From: Glandiceps talaboti
Taxonomy: Eukaryota > Hemichordata > Enteropneusta > Spengelidae
Direction of reading: 5' to 3'
Length of the DNA stretch: 27,623 bases
Assembly: GCF_964340395.1 (NCBI RefSeq)
Contig: NC_135556.1
Location: 27,062,562-27,090,184, forward strand
The position numbers and the translations under genes are program-made. The notes beneath the pieces are model-generated. The model did not search any database. It was not told the DNA's origin and worked only from the letters and a program-made list of their open reading frames with translations. Positions 7,741-18,366 of this stretch are shown one piece after another (position 1 is the first letter of the stretch; each line of letters begins with the position of its first letter).

Positions 7741-10700
7741 TTACTTTCCTTTCATAATACTTTTGTACAAACTTTCTCTGTATACTAACATACAGTTAAT
7801 ATTCTTCTTAGTGACTGAGTCTGGTATCGAAAACCGATCTTGACAAAAAGTTGGAATGTCTTCAAATTTCTTGCCTTGTTTCACCAAATCTACTAAGTGT
7901 AAGGCGGCCATCAGTGCAGCATCCATGGTATCACAGACAAGGAACAACCTTGCTTCCCATATGTTGAATTCCTTTCTGTTTTCAGGGAAGAGACATTTGG
8001 CTTGACTGGTTGAGAAATCTGGGAAGAGCTGACTAAGTGGTTTACCAAGGAACAGTAAATCTCCAATCTTATCATCACAAACTTTCTGTTTCAGGTTGTC
8101 ATGGATACTGAGGACTATAGTAACATATTTGGGATCTTTGTCAGTGTGCACACATATTGTGTGAAGGAAAGTATTATCAGGAATTGTTACTGTTTTCTTA
8201 CCACTGACACTACACATACTGACAATAGAGTTACTTCCAATGTTTACTCTGGCTTGACTGCTAAAATTACAATACTCTACGACACTTGGTTGTACATCAT
8301 CAAAACAGCTCCTGACAACAGAGTGAAGTATACAGGCTTTACTACCATGTGAGAGTCTGGCTACCTTGGCTGTGGGTTCATCATTACTTGACTTTTTCCC
8401 TGTACATACACTGAATGCATTATGTGTGATACCCAGCTCCTCAGCAAATACTGGATCACAACAAAAGTGGTAGATATATTCCCTCATTGTTCCTAAATGG
8501 TAGAATCGTGATTGTCGCATGATAAGGACATGAAGTGGTGTTCCCTGTAAAAGTTGGAATATTTTCTTTCTGGTGTGAATAAGTGTATCAGTGTTGTCAA
8601 CAACATTGCTGATATTATTGGTGTAATCTATGCAGGCATTACTTCCTAATGCCTGCAGAAAGTCACCATAAGCATCTACTTCACACTGTATTGGTTGAAC
8701 TTGGTGATAAAATGTTGCTAATTTCTTAGCTGTTCCAGCATCCATGTAGAAAGCACTGTCTGTATAGACCATTTCCTTGTCATTGTCACCATGGTCACCA
8801 ATAACTGCTTCACTGTGTCTCATTCTTTCAATTGATGGTTTATGTAGGAACTTTGAACACTGTGACATACATGCCTTGACACTATGTGGCCCATCACCTC
8901 CCTCTTCAAGTACAAACACGCCATGACCCGTACCAATCTCAATAGGAGATGGGTGGGCTAACGCTGTGAAGCCTGTCTGTTGAAATGACCACTCAAGCTC
9001 ATCACCGCGGATATCATACAGCTCAATATCATCAGCACATGTAACAAACACACCAGGATTCATACGAGATGGTAGATCTATATACATGGCAAGTTTTAGG
9101 TCTAACATCTGGTATATAGGATCACCAATTGGCAAGGCTGTGAATATTTTACCAAGAACTGTAGCATTTGGAAGACGTTGGCTGAAACCACCAGCATGAA
9201 TTAATAACACTTTGTAATTCACCAAGGCTTCTTTGTGTAGCTTTTCTAATTCTGCCAATGCAGCTAAGGTTGATCCGCCATTACCTAAAACACAGCAACA
9301 AAGACAATTCAGTATTTACTACAAGTCTACACAATCAGAAAATACTCTCTAATAATTACTCTCTTTGTTTTTTTAGAGAGGCCATATGGATGAGGATTTG
9401 GTATTTATTTTGGATTTTTAATTTATAAAAAAAATTATCATAGCTTCATATTTGACCAAGTCCTTGTTTATAACTCAATATACAATAACAAACAATTTGC
9501 ACATTCAGTAATATTTTGCAATTTATTGAGTTACAAAAAAGGACTTGGCATATGTTGTTTTTCACTGATTTTTCAGGTAGGAAGCCATGATAAATCAAAG
9601 ATCCAAAATAAATACCAAATCCTCATCCATGATCCATATGGCCGCTTTACTGTAAGATTTTCAACAATGTTCTCAGATGATTGTTGATATATACATTTCT
9701 CATAATAAACCTGTTTCATTAACTACAAATTGACTACTGTACAATGTAAAATGCCTACTAGTTCAAGGGATCCTGGGTCAGCGAATTGTGGATCCTCCTA
9801 GGCTAAACCAGAGACCCTCCACCAACGTTGGTGGAGGATGTATGGCTAACCAACTGAGCTGATCAGACTACAGTGCAAGAAACCTATTACTAGCATATAA
9901 GTAATTTCAAAACTAAACCAGCAAAGCTCAGATGATGTTTAATATGACATCTTATCCTAGAACCCATGCTGTGCTGGCTACTTAGGCTATTTGTATAAGT
10001 AGGAGTACTTGTAATGATCTCTGTGGCTATAAGTATAGCAGAAAACACTGCAAGCCCAAATGAAAATAACAGAAGTATACTATGTCACTTACACATCCTA
10101 AGGGTTCTGTGTCTACATATGTTCATTAAAGTGGCCATATGGATGAGAATTTGGTATTTATTTTGGATTTTTATTTGATAAAACAGCTTCACTATGTTTT
10201 GCTACTTGAAAAAATAATGCGAAATAACATATACCAAGTCCATGTTCATAACTCAATACAGTGCCAATAGATGCAAAAAGTGTAAAAAGTTTGTTATTGT
10301 ACGTACAATAACAAACATTTTACACATTGTTTAATGTTTTGCAGTTTATTGAGTTGCGAACATGGACTTGGTATATGTTATTTCACATTATTTTTTCAAG
10401 TAAAAAAGCATAGTGAAGCTGTTTTATCAAATGAAAATCCAAAACAAATACCAAATTCTCATCCATATGGCCACTTTAAAAACAACACAATTTTGTTAAT
10501 ATTATATAGAGTGTATTAATTTGATTAGGTATATATCATGTACATATGTGCATCATCTTATTTGTAGACAAAATGTGTGACTTTCTAAGACAAGTTTGTC
10601 AATAATACATACCTATCTTATAACCCTGAGGGTCTGCAAATACATGATAAGTAATACCATCTGGTAATTGCCTTTTACTCAGTTTATCATAAATTTGTAG

Positions 10701-11755
10701 TTTAAATGCATTAGCTTGGTCTTCATCTGCTGCACTGATCACTACCAAATCCCAGAATGGAAATCCACCTACTAATTTCCCTGCAATATTTTAAGAAATA
10801 AAGAGTTTAGAATTAATAAATAGAAAAACTGTTTCTGATCAACCCTATGAAATATGATAAATTTTGAAAATTATAAATTCACTCCTTGTTTTAAAAAGAA
10901 ATCATAGGGTAGAAAAAAGTGTACTATCTATCTAAGATACAGTCTTCAGGTAACGTCGGCTGAAAACATTAACCACAAAGTACTTCAAGGAGTTATAGTA
11001 GAATGTGCATGTGCCTGGGGACAAATTTTACAGAAAATTAAAGTTCTCAAACTTTGCCATGTAGCAGCTTGCTTCTGGCCCTTTTCAAATTATAAAAGAA
11101 TTTTGGAGCCACCTTCTTCTTTTCAAAAATTGACAATCTTTTATTATCCATTTACAATTAAAAATATTTTGTGCCCCCCCCCCTCATTCAGACCATCAGA
11201 ATCTTCACACCCCCCCCCCCCCTTCACACCCCATTTTTTTGTGCCCCCCCCCCCCTCCCCATTTTCTCCTCAGGCCACCCTGCCATAAATTCTGATCGTT
11301 CCATAACACAAACAGCAATAATACATCTGAATAGTAACATAATCGTTTTGTTGGCACAAATATAATACATTGAATCCATTTTGATAGCAGAAAGAGATTT
11401 ACTGACACCTCAGAGGTGAATCTCACATACCCTAGTCCCTAGACAGTTGCTTAACCCTTCCCCCCCCCCCAAGGGGACCAAGCCAACCAACCCGTACAGG
11501 CAGTGGGTGGGCCCAGGTACGTAATAACAGCCCCCCCCCCCCCCCCTTCACGCTATCGTCGAGTATACACGACACGGTAGTGGTAAACGAAATAATGGCA
11601 TGATACATACTATTCATCTCGACAACTTTACATGTGTAATGTGTTGAATGTGGGCAAGAGTCTTACTATTCTCAGTTCTTACCTCGGATTGTTTCGTATT
11701 TCGCCAATTTTTCACCCGTAGCTTCAGCGAGGTTAGTTCCTAGGGAGGAAGCCAT
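7741..11755 (-). CDS. FPGT: Fucose-1-phosphate guanylyltransferase (GDP-L-fucose pyrophosphorylase), three coding exons
   Basis: The coding exons are 11755..11683 (24 codons plus one base), 10780..10613 and 9284..7741, each bounded by GT..AG introns of 902 and 1328 bp and joined in phase 1. Together they give 594 codons, in line with stand-alone animal FPGT. The enzyme joins GTP and L-fucose 1-phosphate to GDP-L-fucose and pyrophosphate in the cytosolic salvage route that follows fucokinase. Recognisable parts: FWDLVVISAADE (residues 33-44) and YHVFADP (69-75) early; GNGGSTL at 81-87, spanning the exon 2/3 junction; the nucleotide-binding HAGGFSQRLPN at 110-120; KIFTALP at 126-132; CADDIELYD near 163-171 with candidate metal-binding Asp 165/166; and a C-terminal region with SSQARVNIGSNS that resembles a left-handed beta-helix. 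No kinase domain is fused, unlike the plant and bacterial bifunctional proteins. The start is the first ATG, followed by MASSLGTNLAEATG. No break or missing motif was found. Confidence 0.93.
9376..9648. mobile_element. Fold-back (MITE-like) element, copy A, in FPGT intron 2
   Basis: Left end GAGAGGCCATATGGATGAGG and right end CCATATGGCCGC are inverted relatives, and long arms follow: ATTTGGTATTTATTTTGGAT on the left pairs with ATCCAAAATAAATACCAAAT on the right, then CAAGTCC..ATAACTCAA with TTGAGTTAC..GGACTTGG. Compared with copy B, the part of the left arm next to the centre is missing, so the palindrome is no longer symmetric. The right end carries a small duplication of CATCCATGATCCAT. There is no transposase. 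Flanks read TTA on both sides, so the target duplication is uncertain. Confidence 0.8.
9770..9871 (-). mobile_element. tRNA-derived SINE-like remnant
   Basis: Read on the minus strand, GATCAGCTCAGTTGGTTAGC (about 9864-9845) matches the D-arm and A-box region of a tRNA gene. About 50 bases later GGTTTAGCCT stands where a B-box would be, although it is degenerate. Between them lies a perfect 22-bp palindrome at 9816-9837 in place of an anticodon arm, so it cannot be a working tRNA. Two GGATCC words flank the 3' part. A decayed tRNA-headed SINE inside FPGT intron 2, in the same orientation as the gene, is the best reading; a fortuitous A-box is the alternative. Confidence 0.4.
9975..10085. repeat. 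Dispersed repeat related to the hairpin at 6530-6695 (family D, copy 2)
   Basis: GCAGAAAACACTGCAAGC here is identical to the minus strand of the hairpin near 6580-6597. The upstream GGCTATTTGTATAAGT resembles GGGTATTTGCATAAGT of the hairpin's other arm, in the same order and at roughly the same distance. The arms here pair poorly, so this copy looks decayed. Confidence 0.4.
10130..10475. mobile_element. Symmetric 346-bp palindromic fold-back element, copy B, in FPGT intron 2
   Basis: The element reads AGTGGCCATATGGATGAGAA at the left and the inverted form at the right, and is flanked on each side by TTAA (10126-10129 and 10476-10479). Its arms are near-perfect inverted repeats over their whole length and meet at 10302/10303 inside TTGTACGTACAA, so there is practically no loop: the midpoint of the two ends is exactly this centre. 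TTAA flanks are typical of piggyBac-type insertion, but TA (Tc1/mariner type) cannot be excluded because TTAA contains TA. No protein is encoded; the open frame at 10334-10519 is a shadow of the right arm. Confidence 0.88.
11174..11546. repeat. Cluster of long C-tracts (G-tracts on the FPGT sense strand) in intron 1
   Basis: Runs of 10 C (11174-11183), 13 C (11210-11222), 12 C plus CCCC (11244-11260), 11 C (11460-11470) and 16 C (11531-11546). On the transcribed-sense (minus) strand these are G-runs spaced closely enough to allow intramolecular G-quadruplexes. The tracts are interspersed with TTCACACC and TTTTTGTG words, suggesting an origin by slippage and local duplication. Length calls in such tracts are prone to sequencing error. 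Confidence 0.8.
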
Positions 11756-11800
11756 ATTTAACTGTTTCACACGTGTAGTTTTGATCTGCGCATGTCCAGG
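11756..11800 (-). promoter_or_regulatory. Proximal upstream region of FPGT with an E-box
   Basis: Immediately upstream of the FPGT start codon lie a CACGTG palindrome (11770-11775) and a TGCGCATG word (11787-11794) that matches one half of an NRF-1 site. No TATA box is placed appropriately. A housekeeping-type promoter would fit, but the transcription start is unknown. Confidence 0.25.
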
Positions 11801-13061
11801 TACTCGGCCAGATTAAAAATATTAATGATTGCACATACGTACAGGGCATTCACCATGATATAATACATGTGTAGTTCCAGCCAACTTTATCACGACATGA
11901 CGACGAGCTCGATTAGAGATGGCCCGTTCTACAGTTCTACACATGTACTTTCAGTTAGAGCGCCACCAACGGCTAGAAACGTTTTTACACTTTGTGATAT
12001 GGGAAGGCCACACATGCGTTACAATAATTGTAATTTGTAGATTAGTTTTTATTTACAATACTTTTTTTTGTTCTTTTTTTATATTTTATTTTGTGTGGCT
12101 CAACATTATTCGTTTTACTGTTAATTTAAAAACAAACGTAGCGAAACCGCTACAGAATTTATTGCATCCGTTGTAAAGAAAACAACATTTCTTCACTGGA
12201 TTTTCTGCAATAAGTGTTTGGTGCTAAACAAAGTAGTAAATATATAATACAATCAAATCAAATTCTAGATCGGTCATACGCTGTACAGACAGGGAACAGT
12301 ACACAACATGTACACTTCATAGTTTAGTGCCCTCTACGGTGATATAATTACTATTCATAATCTTGAGATGAGTTGGAATCTAAGAATTTTCATTTTGAAT
12401 GAAAAAATACATAATATTAATAATCATTTTGAAATCAAATGCTGGCAAGTATTCATGGGATAATGACACCGTTCACAGTCTGCACAGTGATATACACGTA
12501 GAGAATGAAAATGAAATGGGAACAGTCAAATTTGATTCTGTGGCGCTCCCAGCCAATAGAAAGGTTCATTAATCTAGCATTTGTATACGTAATGAGTCTT
12601 ACGAAGTTATTACTGGAAAAATGCTTGTTCGTTCAGAAATTATCATCACATATTTTTGTTATGTTCTGAAAGGAAAATGAACGTTGCTTGTTTCAGCCTC
12701 CCAAATGTTAATAGATACGCAAAACGTGGCCATACTGCCCTCTCTCGCCAAGGCGGCCTTATAATCTCCCCTCTAGCCGCACTGTCGACATGAATCTTCC
12801 TCTCCCTAACATAATTTTCACCCACTTCAGCAGTATTAATGTGGATTTTTCAAGGTGACCGTTTCTATTACATTCTACGGTAATGCCCCCCCCCCCCCCA
12901 TTTTTTTTTACAAACACGGCTGAGCTATAAATTCATGGCCAGGGATACGTCATGTTCCTCTGCCACTCCCTTCCCACCTGAAAATTGAAAATAAATAGCG
13001 CTTTTGAACAAACAGCTTCTTTTCCTCTGAATTCTCTTTGAGGACTACAAAACAACAATAG
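11801..13061. other. Intergenic, no recognisable gene
   Basis: No exon with coherent splice sites was found. The frame at 11919-12176 turns into Phe/Ile/Tyr-rich translation of AT-rich DNA. A 14-base C-tract lies at 12886-12899. Confidence 0.4.
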
Positions 13062-13146
13062 TATAAATGTCAGTCATATACAATTTCAAGTCACGGTTAA
13101 CCTGACAAACTCCTGCGGCCAGAAGCAGAAGAGTGAGCCACCAGCG
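13062..13146 (+). promoter_or_regulatory. Possible TATA promoter and short untranslated first exon
   Basis: TATAAAT at 13062-13068 is followed about 80 bases later by a consensus splice donor, GCG|GTGAGT, with the exon side ending at 13146. This is the arrangement of a core promoter and a non-coding first exon of a plus-strand gene. No second exon could be linked to it, so this may be coincidence. Confidence 0.2.
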
Positions 13147-13825
13147 GTGAGTCTATGTACCTGTATAGCTACAGAACAGAATACAGTACTCTATAACATT
13201 ATTAGAAACAAGAATGCTGTAATATTCAAAGCTAAAAGGTTGTACGAAGTTTGAGTCATCCGTGACGATAATTAGGCACACCATTTTTCCATGATGACAT
13301 CAAATGTATAACAACCAACCTGGTGTGGAAAAAGAGAAGAATATAAATTGTCGGAGAATCAACCTATTAAAACACATACAAATAACAGAGTTTGTGTAAT
13401 ATCTCCGATTTCATGATTACAACTACTTTCTCTATAAAGCCTTGGGAGGCATTTTGTAACCTATAACATATTGTCGTAAATCAAAATCACAGCCTCTTTT
13501 ACGGCACCATCCAAGACGCACCGTGCGAATGCTAGTATAACATAGCCCACAGGCTTGTCGTAGTCTCACTATCCAAAATTATATGTAAACCATAGCTTGA
13601 GATACTAAGACCACGTAATTATATTCTCTGGGCTATCCATAACAAGTGGTTTGTGGACCAATGTTTTCGTCATCTTTAAAAAAAGTACATGTACATTTTC
13701 CCTACAACAGACAAAGGAATGCATTATTTCAGATCGGTGTCTGAGTAACGGTCATACCACTCATCCTTTCTTCTTTGTTATTCATCGCATTCTACACATA
13801 CACACGTATACATATATTTGAGTTT
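13147..13825. other. Unique sequence left of the duplicated segment
   Basis: No gene or repeat is recognised. This sequence has no counterpart in the window, because the second copy of the duplicated segment starts at an assembly gap. Confidence 0.4.
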
Positions 13826-14076
13826 GATCGCCGTTGCCAAACACTTGTGATTACTGTTTGAATTCTTGCATATGATGATACTTGTTTGAAAGAAAAACAG
13901 GAAGTTTTACACGGAAAACACTAATAAACAGAAGTGCTGATGAAGTTAATTCTTATGAGCCCACAGAGATTCACACCTATTTGGCCGTTAGGCGCTAGGC
14001 CAAACATTCACCACAAAATGTTCGTTGCATTGGTTATAATTATCTCCCATTGACAATCACCCCTCAATGAGGCTCT

Positions 14077-14238
<162 letters not shown>

Positions 14239-15309
14239 GATTTCAACAGCTCACAACTACAACATTGGACTTTGAGACAACTAAATGTCGTCTGAATATC
14301 AGAGCTAAAGCTTGCAATCGAATTACATCAAAACTCAAAATCTCAGTTTCAAAATTTCACATCACTTTTTAATTTCTTTGTCATCAATTACTTTGACATG
14401 GTCACCTACACTTTTCCTTCCTCAACAATGATAATAGACACTGGATGCTTCCAGAAAGATTCCATCATAAGTTACTGGATGCTTCCAGAATGCTTCCAAT
14501 CCCAAGTATTCAGGGCACATTAACCCAGTCACGTGACTGACGCAACAAAGTCCCGGTAAAAAGAGGCTGGTAAAGAATGTACGTCTATCATTATTCAATA
14601 AGTCTTATTGTGTTGTAGATTTTATTTACGTGTCTGTATAAAGAAATGGGTTATTTTTAGCGTTGGTCTTTTCCTGCTGGAGTGCCGGAATTGTTAGACT
14701 TTCAATAATAACGTTCTTCAATTTTGTCCTGAGTCCGGGGCTTGACCTCAATGTGACCTGAGCGGAAATTGACATCCTGTTCGTACATCGCCCACTCTCA
14801 GAGCATGCTCACTCGAAATCGTTGCCCAGAACTCTCCGCAGTGTCTCCGTTACTTTATTGACGTAAAGACACTGAGAACGTCAAATATACCATATGTTTT
14901 TATACTCAGATGTATAGTATGTTGGTACCATATTCATTTCAATACACTGTGTGGCTTTCCATTGTTCATGTGAGAGTTTGGCCATAAATCTATGAAATAT
15001 AATAATATAACCTACTTCCCCAATCTGATTCAAGTCTGATGTAGGAACCAGCTAGATTTCAATTATTGATTAGCTGTATTTCATATTGTCGTGTGATTAT
15101 TTTTTAAGTCTTACATTCATTGTTGGCCTTTGGTGCTCAGGAAGAAAATTGTGTGTGCGTTACAAAATCGTCGTTGGGAGATCCATAGTAAATGTTCAAT
15201 GAGGATAAAAAAAACTAAATACTTATGCCTCAGACCCCATCCCCACTCCCTAACTAACTAATTGGCCAAAATCGAAAATTGCTTTAAACTATACAATCAA
15301 TTTCAAATC

Positions 15310-17720
15310 AGTATGTAGTAGTATGTAGTGCGATGAATACAAAGCCAGTATGTAGTAGTATGTAGTGTTATGGATACAAAGCCAGTATGTAGTAGTATGT
15401 AGTGCGATGAATACAAAGCCAGTATGTAGTAGTATGTAGTGTTATGGATACAAAGCCAGTATGTAGTAGTATGTAGTGCGATGAATACAAAGCCAGTATG
15501 TAGTAGTATGTAGTGTTATGGATACAAAGCCAGTATGTAGTAGTATGTAGTGCTGTGAATATAAAGCCAGTATGTAGTAGTATGTAGTGCTATGAATACA
15601 AAGCCAGTATGTAGTAGTATGTAGTGCTATGAATACAAAGCCAGTATGTAGTAGTATGTAGTGCGATGAATACAAAGCCAGTATGTAGTAGTATGTAGTG
15701 AATGAATACAAAGCCAGTATGTAGTAGTATGTAGTAGTAGTATGTAGTAGTATGTAGTGCTATGAATATAAAGCCAGTATGTAGTAGTATGTAGTGCTAT
15801 TAATATAAAGCCAGTATGTAGTAGTATGTAGTGCTGTGAATATAAAGCCAGTATGTAGTAGTATGTAGTGCTGTGAATATAAAGCCAGTATGTAGTAGTA
15901 TGTAGTGCTGTGAATATAAAGCCAGTATGTAGTAGTATGTAGTGCTATGAATACAAAGCCAGTATGTAGTAGTATGTAGTGAATGAATACAAAGCCAGTA
16001 TGTAGTAGTATGTAGTGAATGAATACAAAGCCAGTATGTAGTAGTATGTAGTGTTATGAATACAAAGCCAGTATGTAGTAGTATGTAGTGTTATGAATAC
16101 AAAGCCAGTATGTAGTAGTATGTAGTGAATGAATACAAAGCCAGTATGTAGTAGTATGTAGTGAATGAATACAAAGCCAGTATGTAGTAGTATGTAGTGA
16201 ATGAATACAAAGCCAGTATGTAGTAGTATGTAGTGAATGAATACAAAGCCAGTATGTAGTGTTATGAATACAAAGCCAGTATGTAGTAGTATGTAGTGAA
16301 TGAATACAAAGCCAGTATGTAGTAGTATGTAGTGAATGAATACAAAGCCAGTATGTAGTAGTATGTAGTGAATGAATACAAAGCCAGTATGTAGTAGTAT
16401 GTAATGTTATGAATACAAAGCCAGTATGTAGTAGTATGTAGTGTTATGAATACAAAGCCAGTATGTAGTAGTATGTAGTGAATGAATACAAAGCCAGTAT
16501 GTAGTAGTATGTAGTGAATGAATACAAAGCCAGTATGTAGTAGTATGTAGTGAATGAATACAAAGCCAGTATGTAGTAGTATGTAGTGAATGAATACAAA
16601 GCCAGTGTGTAGTAGTATGTAGTGAATGAATACAAAGCCAGTATGTAGTAGTATGTAGTGAATGAATACAAAGCCAGTATGTAGTAGTATGTAGTGTTAT
16701 GAATACAAAGCCAGTATGTAGTAGTATGTAGTGCTATGAATACAAAGCCAGTATGTAGTACTATGTAGTGAATGAATACAAAGCCAGTATGTAGTAGTAT
16801 GTAGTGAATGAATACAACGCCAGTATGTAGTAGTATGTAGTGAATGAATACAAAGCCAGTATGTAGTAGTATGTAGTGTTATGAATACAAAGCCAGTATG
16901 TAGTAGTATGTAGTGTTATGAATACAAAGCCAGTATGTAGTGAATGAATACAAAGCCAGTATGTAGTAGTATGTAGTGAATGAATACAAAGCCAGTATGT
17001 AGTAGTATGTAGTGAATGAATACAAAGCCAGTATGTAGTAGTATGTAGTGAATGAATACAAAGCCAGTATGTAGTAGTATGTAGTGAATGAATACAAAGC
17101 CAGTATGTAGTAGTATGTAGTGAATGAATACAAAGCCAGTATGTAGTAGTATGTAGTGAATGAATACAAAGCCAGTATGTAGTAGTATGTAGTGAATGAA
17201 TACAAAGCCAGTATGTAGTAGTATGTAGTGAATGAATACAAAGCCAGTATGTAGTAGTATGTAGTGTTATGAATACAAAGCCAGTATGTAGTAGTATGTA
17301 GTGCTATGAATACAAAGCCAGTATGTAGTACTATGTAGTACTATGAATTCAAAGCCAGTATGTAGTGCTATGTAGTGCTATGAATTCAAAGCCAGTATGT
17401 AGTGCTATGTAGTGCTATGAATACAAAGCCAGTATGTAGTAGTATGTAGTACTATGAATATAAAGCCAGTATGTAGTAGTATGTAGTGCTATGAATACAA
17501 AGCCAGTATGTTGTAGTATGTAGTGCTATGAATACAAAGCCAGTATGTAGTAGTATGTAGTGCTATGAATACAAAGCCAGTATGTAGTAGTATGTAGTGC
17601 TATGAATTCAAAGCCAGTATGTAGTAGTATGTAGTAGTATGTAATAGTATGTAGTACTATGAATGCAAAGCCAGTATGTAGTAACATGTTTTGCTATGTG
17701 TATAAAGCCAGTATGTAGTG
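15310..17720. repeat. 36/37-bp minisatellite, long allele (copy 1)
   Basis: About 65 head-to-tail units. Each unit is two copies of AGTATGTAGT followed by a variable join and AATACAAAGCC. Main variants of the join are GCGATG, GTTATG, GCTATG, GCTGTG (37-bp units) and GAATG (36-bp units). At 15330-15540 GCGATGAATAC and GTTATGGATAC units alternate, giving a 74-bp higher-order repeat; from about 15990 to 17250 the 36-bp form dominates. The right end (about 17330-17720) is degenerate. Because 36 is divisible by three, minus-strand frames stay open with a 12-residue period; these are not genes. Confidence 0.97.
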
Positions 17721-18300
17721 AGTGAAAAATATTCTTTTGCTGACACTTTACTTTATTTTAATGTCATTTACTATAGCGAAAAATCTTCCATTTCTCAATT
17801 TTACATTTTTAAGAGAAATATTTGTATTTAGGTGTACAAAACATCAATTTTAAAAGTAAAATCGATTTTGTAGGATGAGAACTAAAAATGGTTCAACCCC
17901 AACCCCAGACCCCAGTAAAGGAATTTATTTTTTTATCCTACATTGAACTATTGATCTCACTCCTAACGCCATAACTCTGAATTCAAGACAAACGTTTCCC
18001 TTCGCGATCGAAATTTAGTTATGCTTATGCTTCATAAATGTGGTTACTGAATTAAATAATTCGTCTATAGTTGATATATCGTATTAGCATTAGCAAAACT
18101 CAATCAGTTGGGGGAGGGGATGGGGGAGTACGGAGGGGGGGGGGTAGAGATTGATGAAATGGTCAATAAATCCATTCAATCGATCTCTTAAACTAAAATG
18201 GAAATGTTTGTCTTGGATTGGGAGATAGCGTACTAAATACATCCTTGTTTTTTATGGCATGGGAGGAGGTGCTGCATGGGAGGGGGTGTGTGGCATGGGA

Positions 18301-18302
18301 AG

Positions 18303-18363
<61 letters not shown>
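18301..18363. repeat. (GT)n microsatellite present only in copy 1
   Basis: A pure GT tract follows a G-rich stretch (GGCATGGGAAGGGG). At the homologous place in copy 2 (about 25650-25670) the sequence reads GGCATGGGACGGGAGGGGTG and continues directly into GAATATTTACAA, so the tract is absent there. Confidence 0.95.

Positions 18364-18366
<3 letters not shown>

Noticed and set aside
8101-8352. 83-codon plus-strand frame
   Set aside because: It lies wholly antisense within the last FPGT exon and has no features of its own.
9258-9258. FPGT beginning at an internal codon at 9258 as an intronless gene
   Set aside because: That codon is TTG, and the conserved GNGGSTL motif lies just upstream and is completed by exon 2. 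The two upstream exons restore the full 594-codon protein.
9770-9871. Functional tRNA gene on the minus strand
   Set aside because: Only the D-arm word is tRNA-like. The anticodon arm is replaced by a palindrome and the T-arm is degenerate, so it is at best SINE-derived.
15442-17241. Long periodic open frames on the minus strand (period of 12 residues, YYYILALYS-like)
   Set aside because: They exist only because the 36-bp unit is divisible by three; frames break wherever a 37-bp unit occurs. There is no start context, splice structure or family. The same applies to 24020-24442.
15310-17720. CRISPR-like array of regularly spaced repeats
   Set aside because: There are no unique spacers: the whole 36/37-bp period is repeated, and the context is an intron-bearing animal genome. 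It is a minisatellite.
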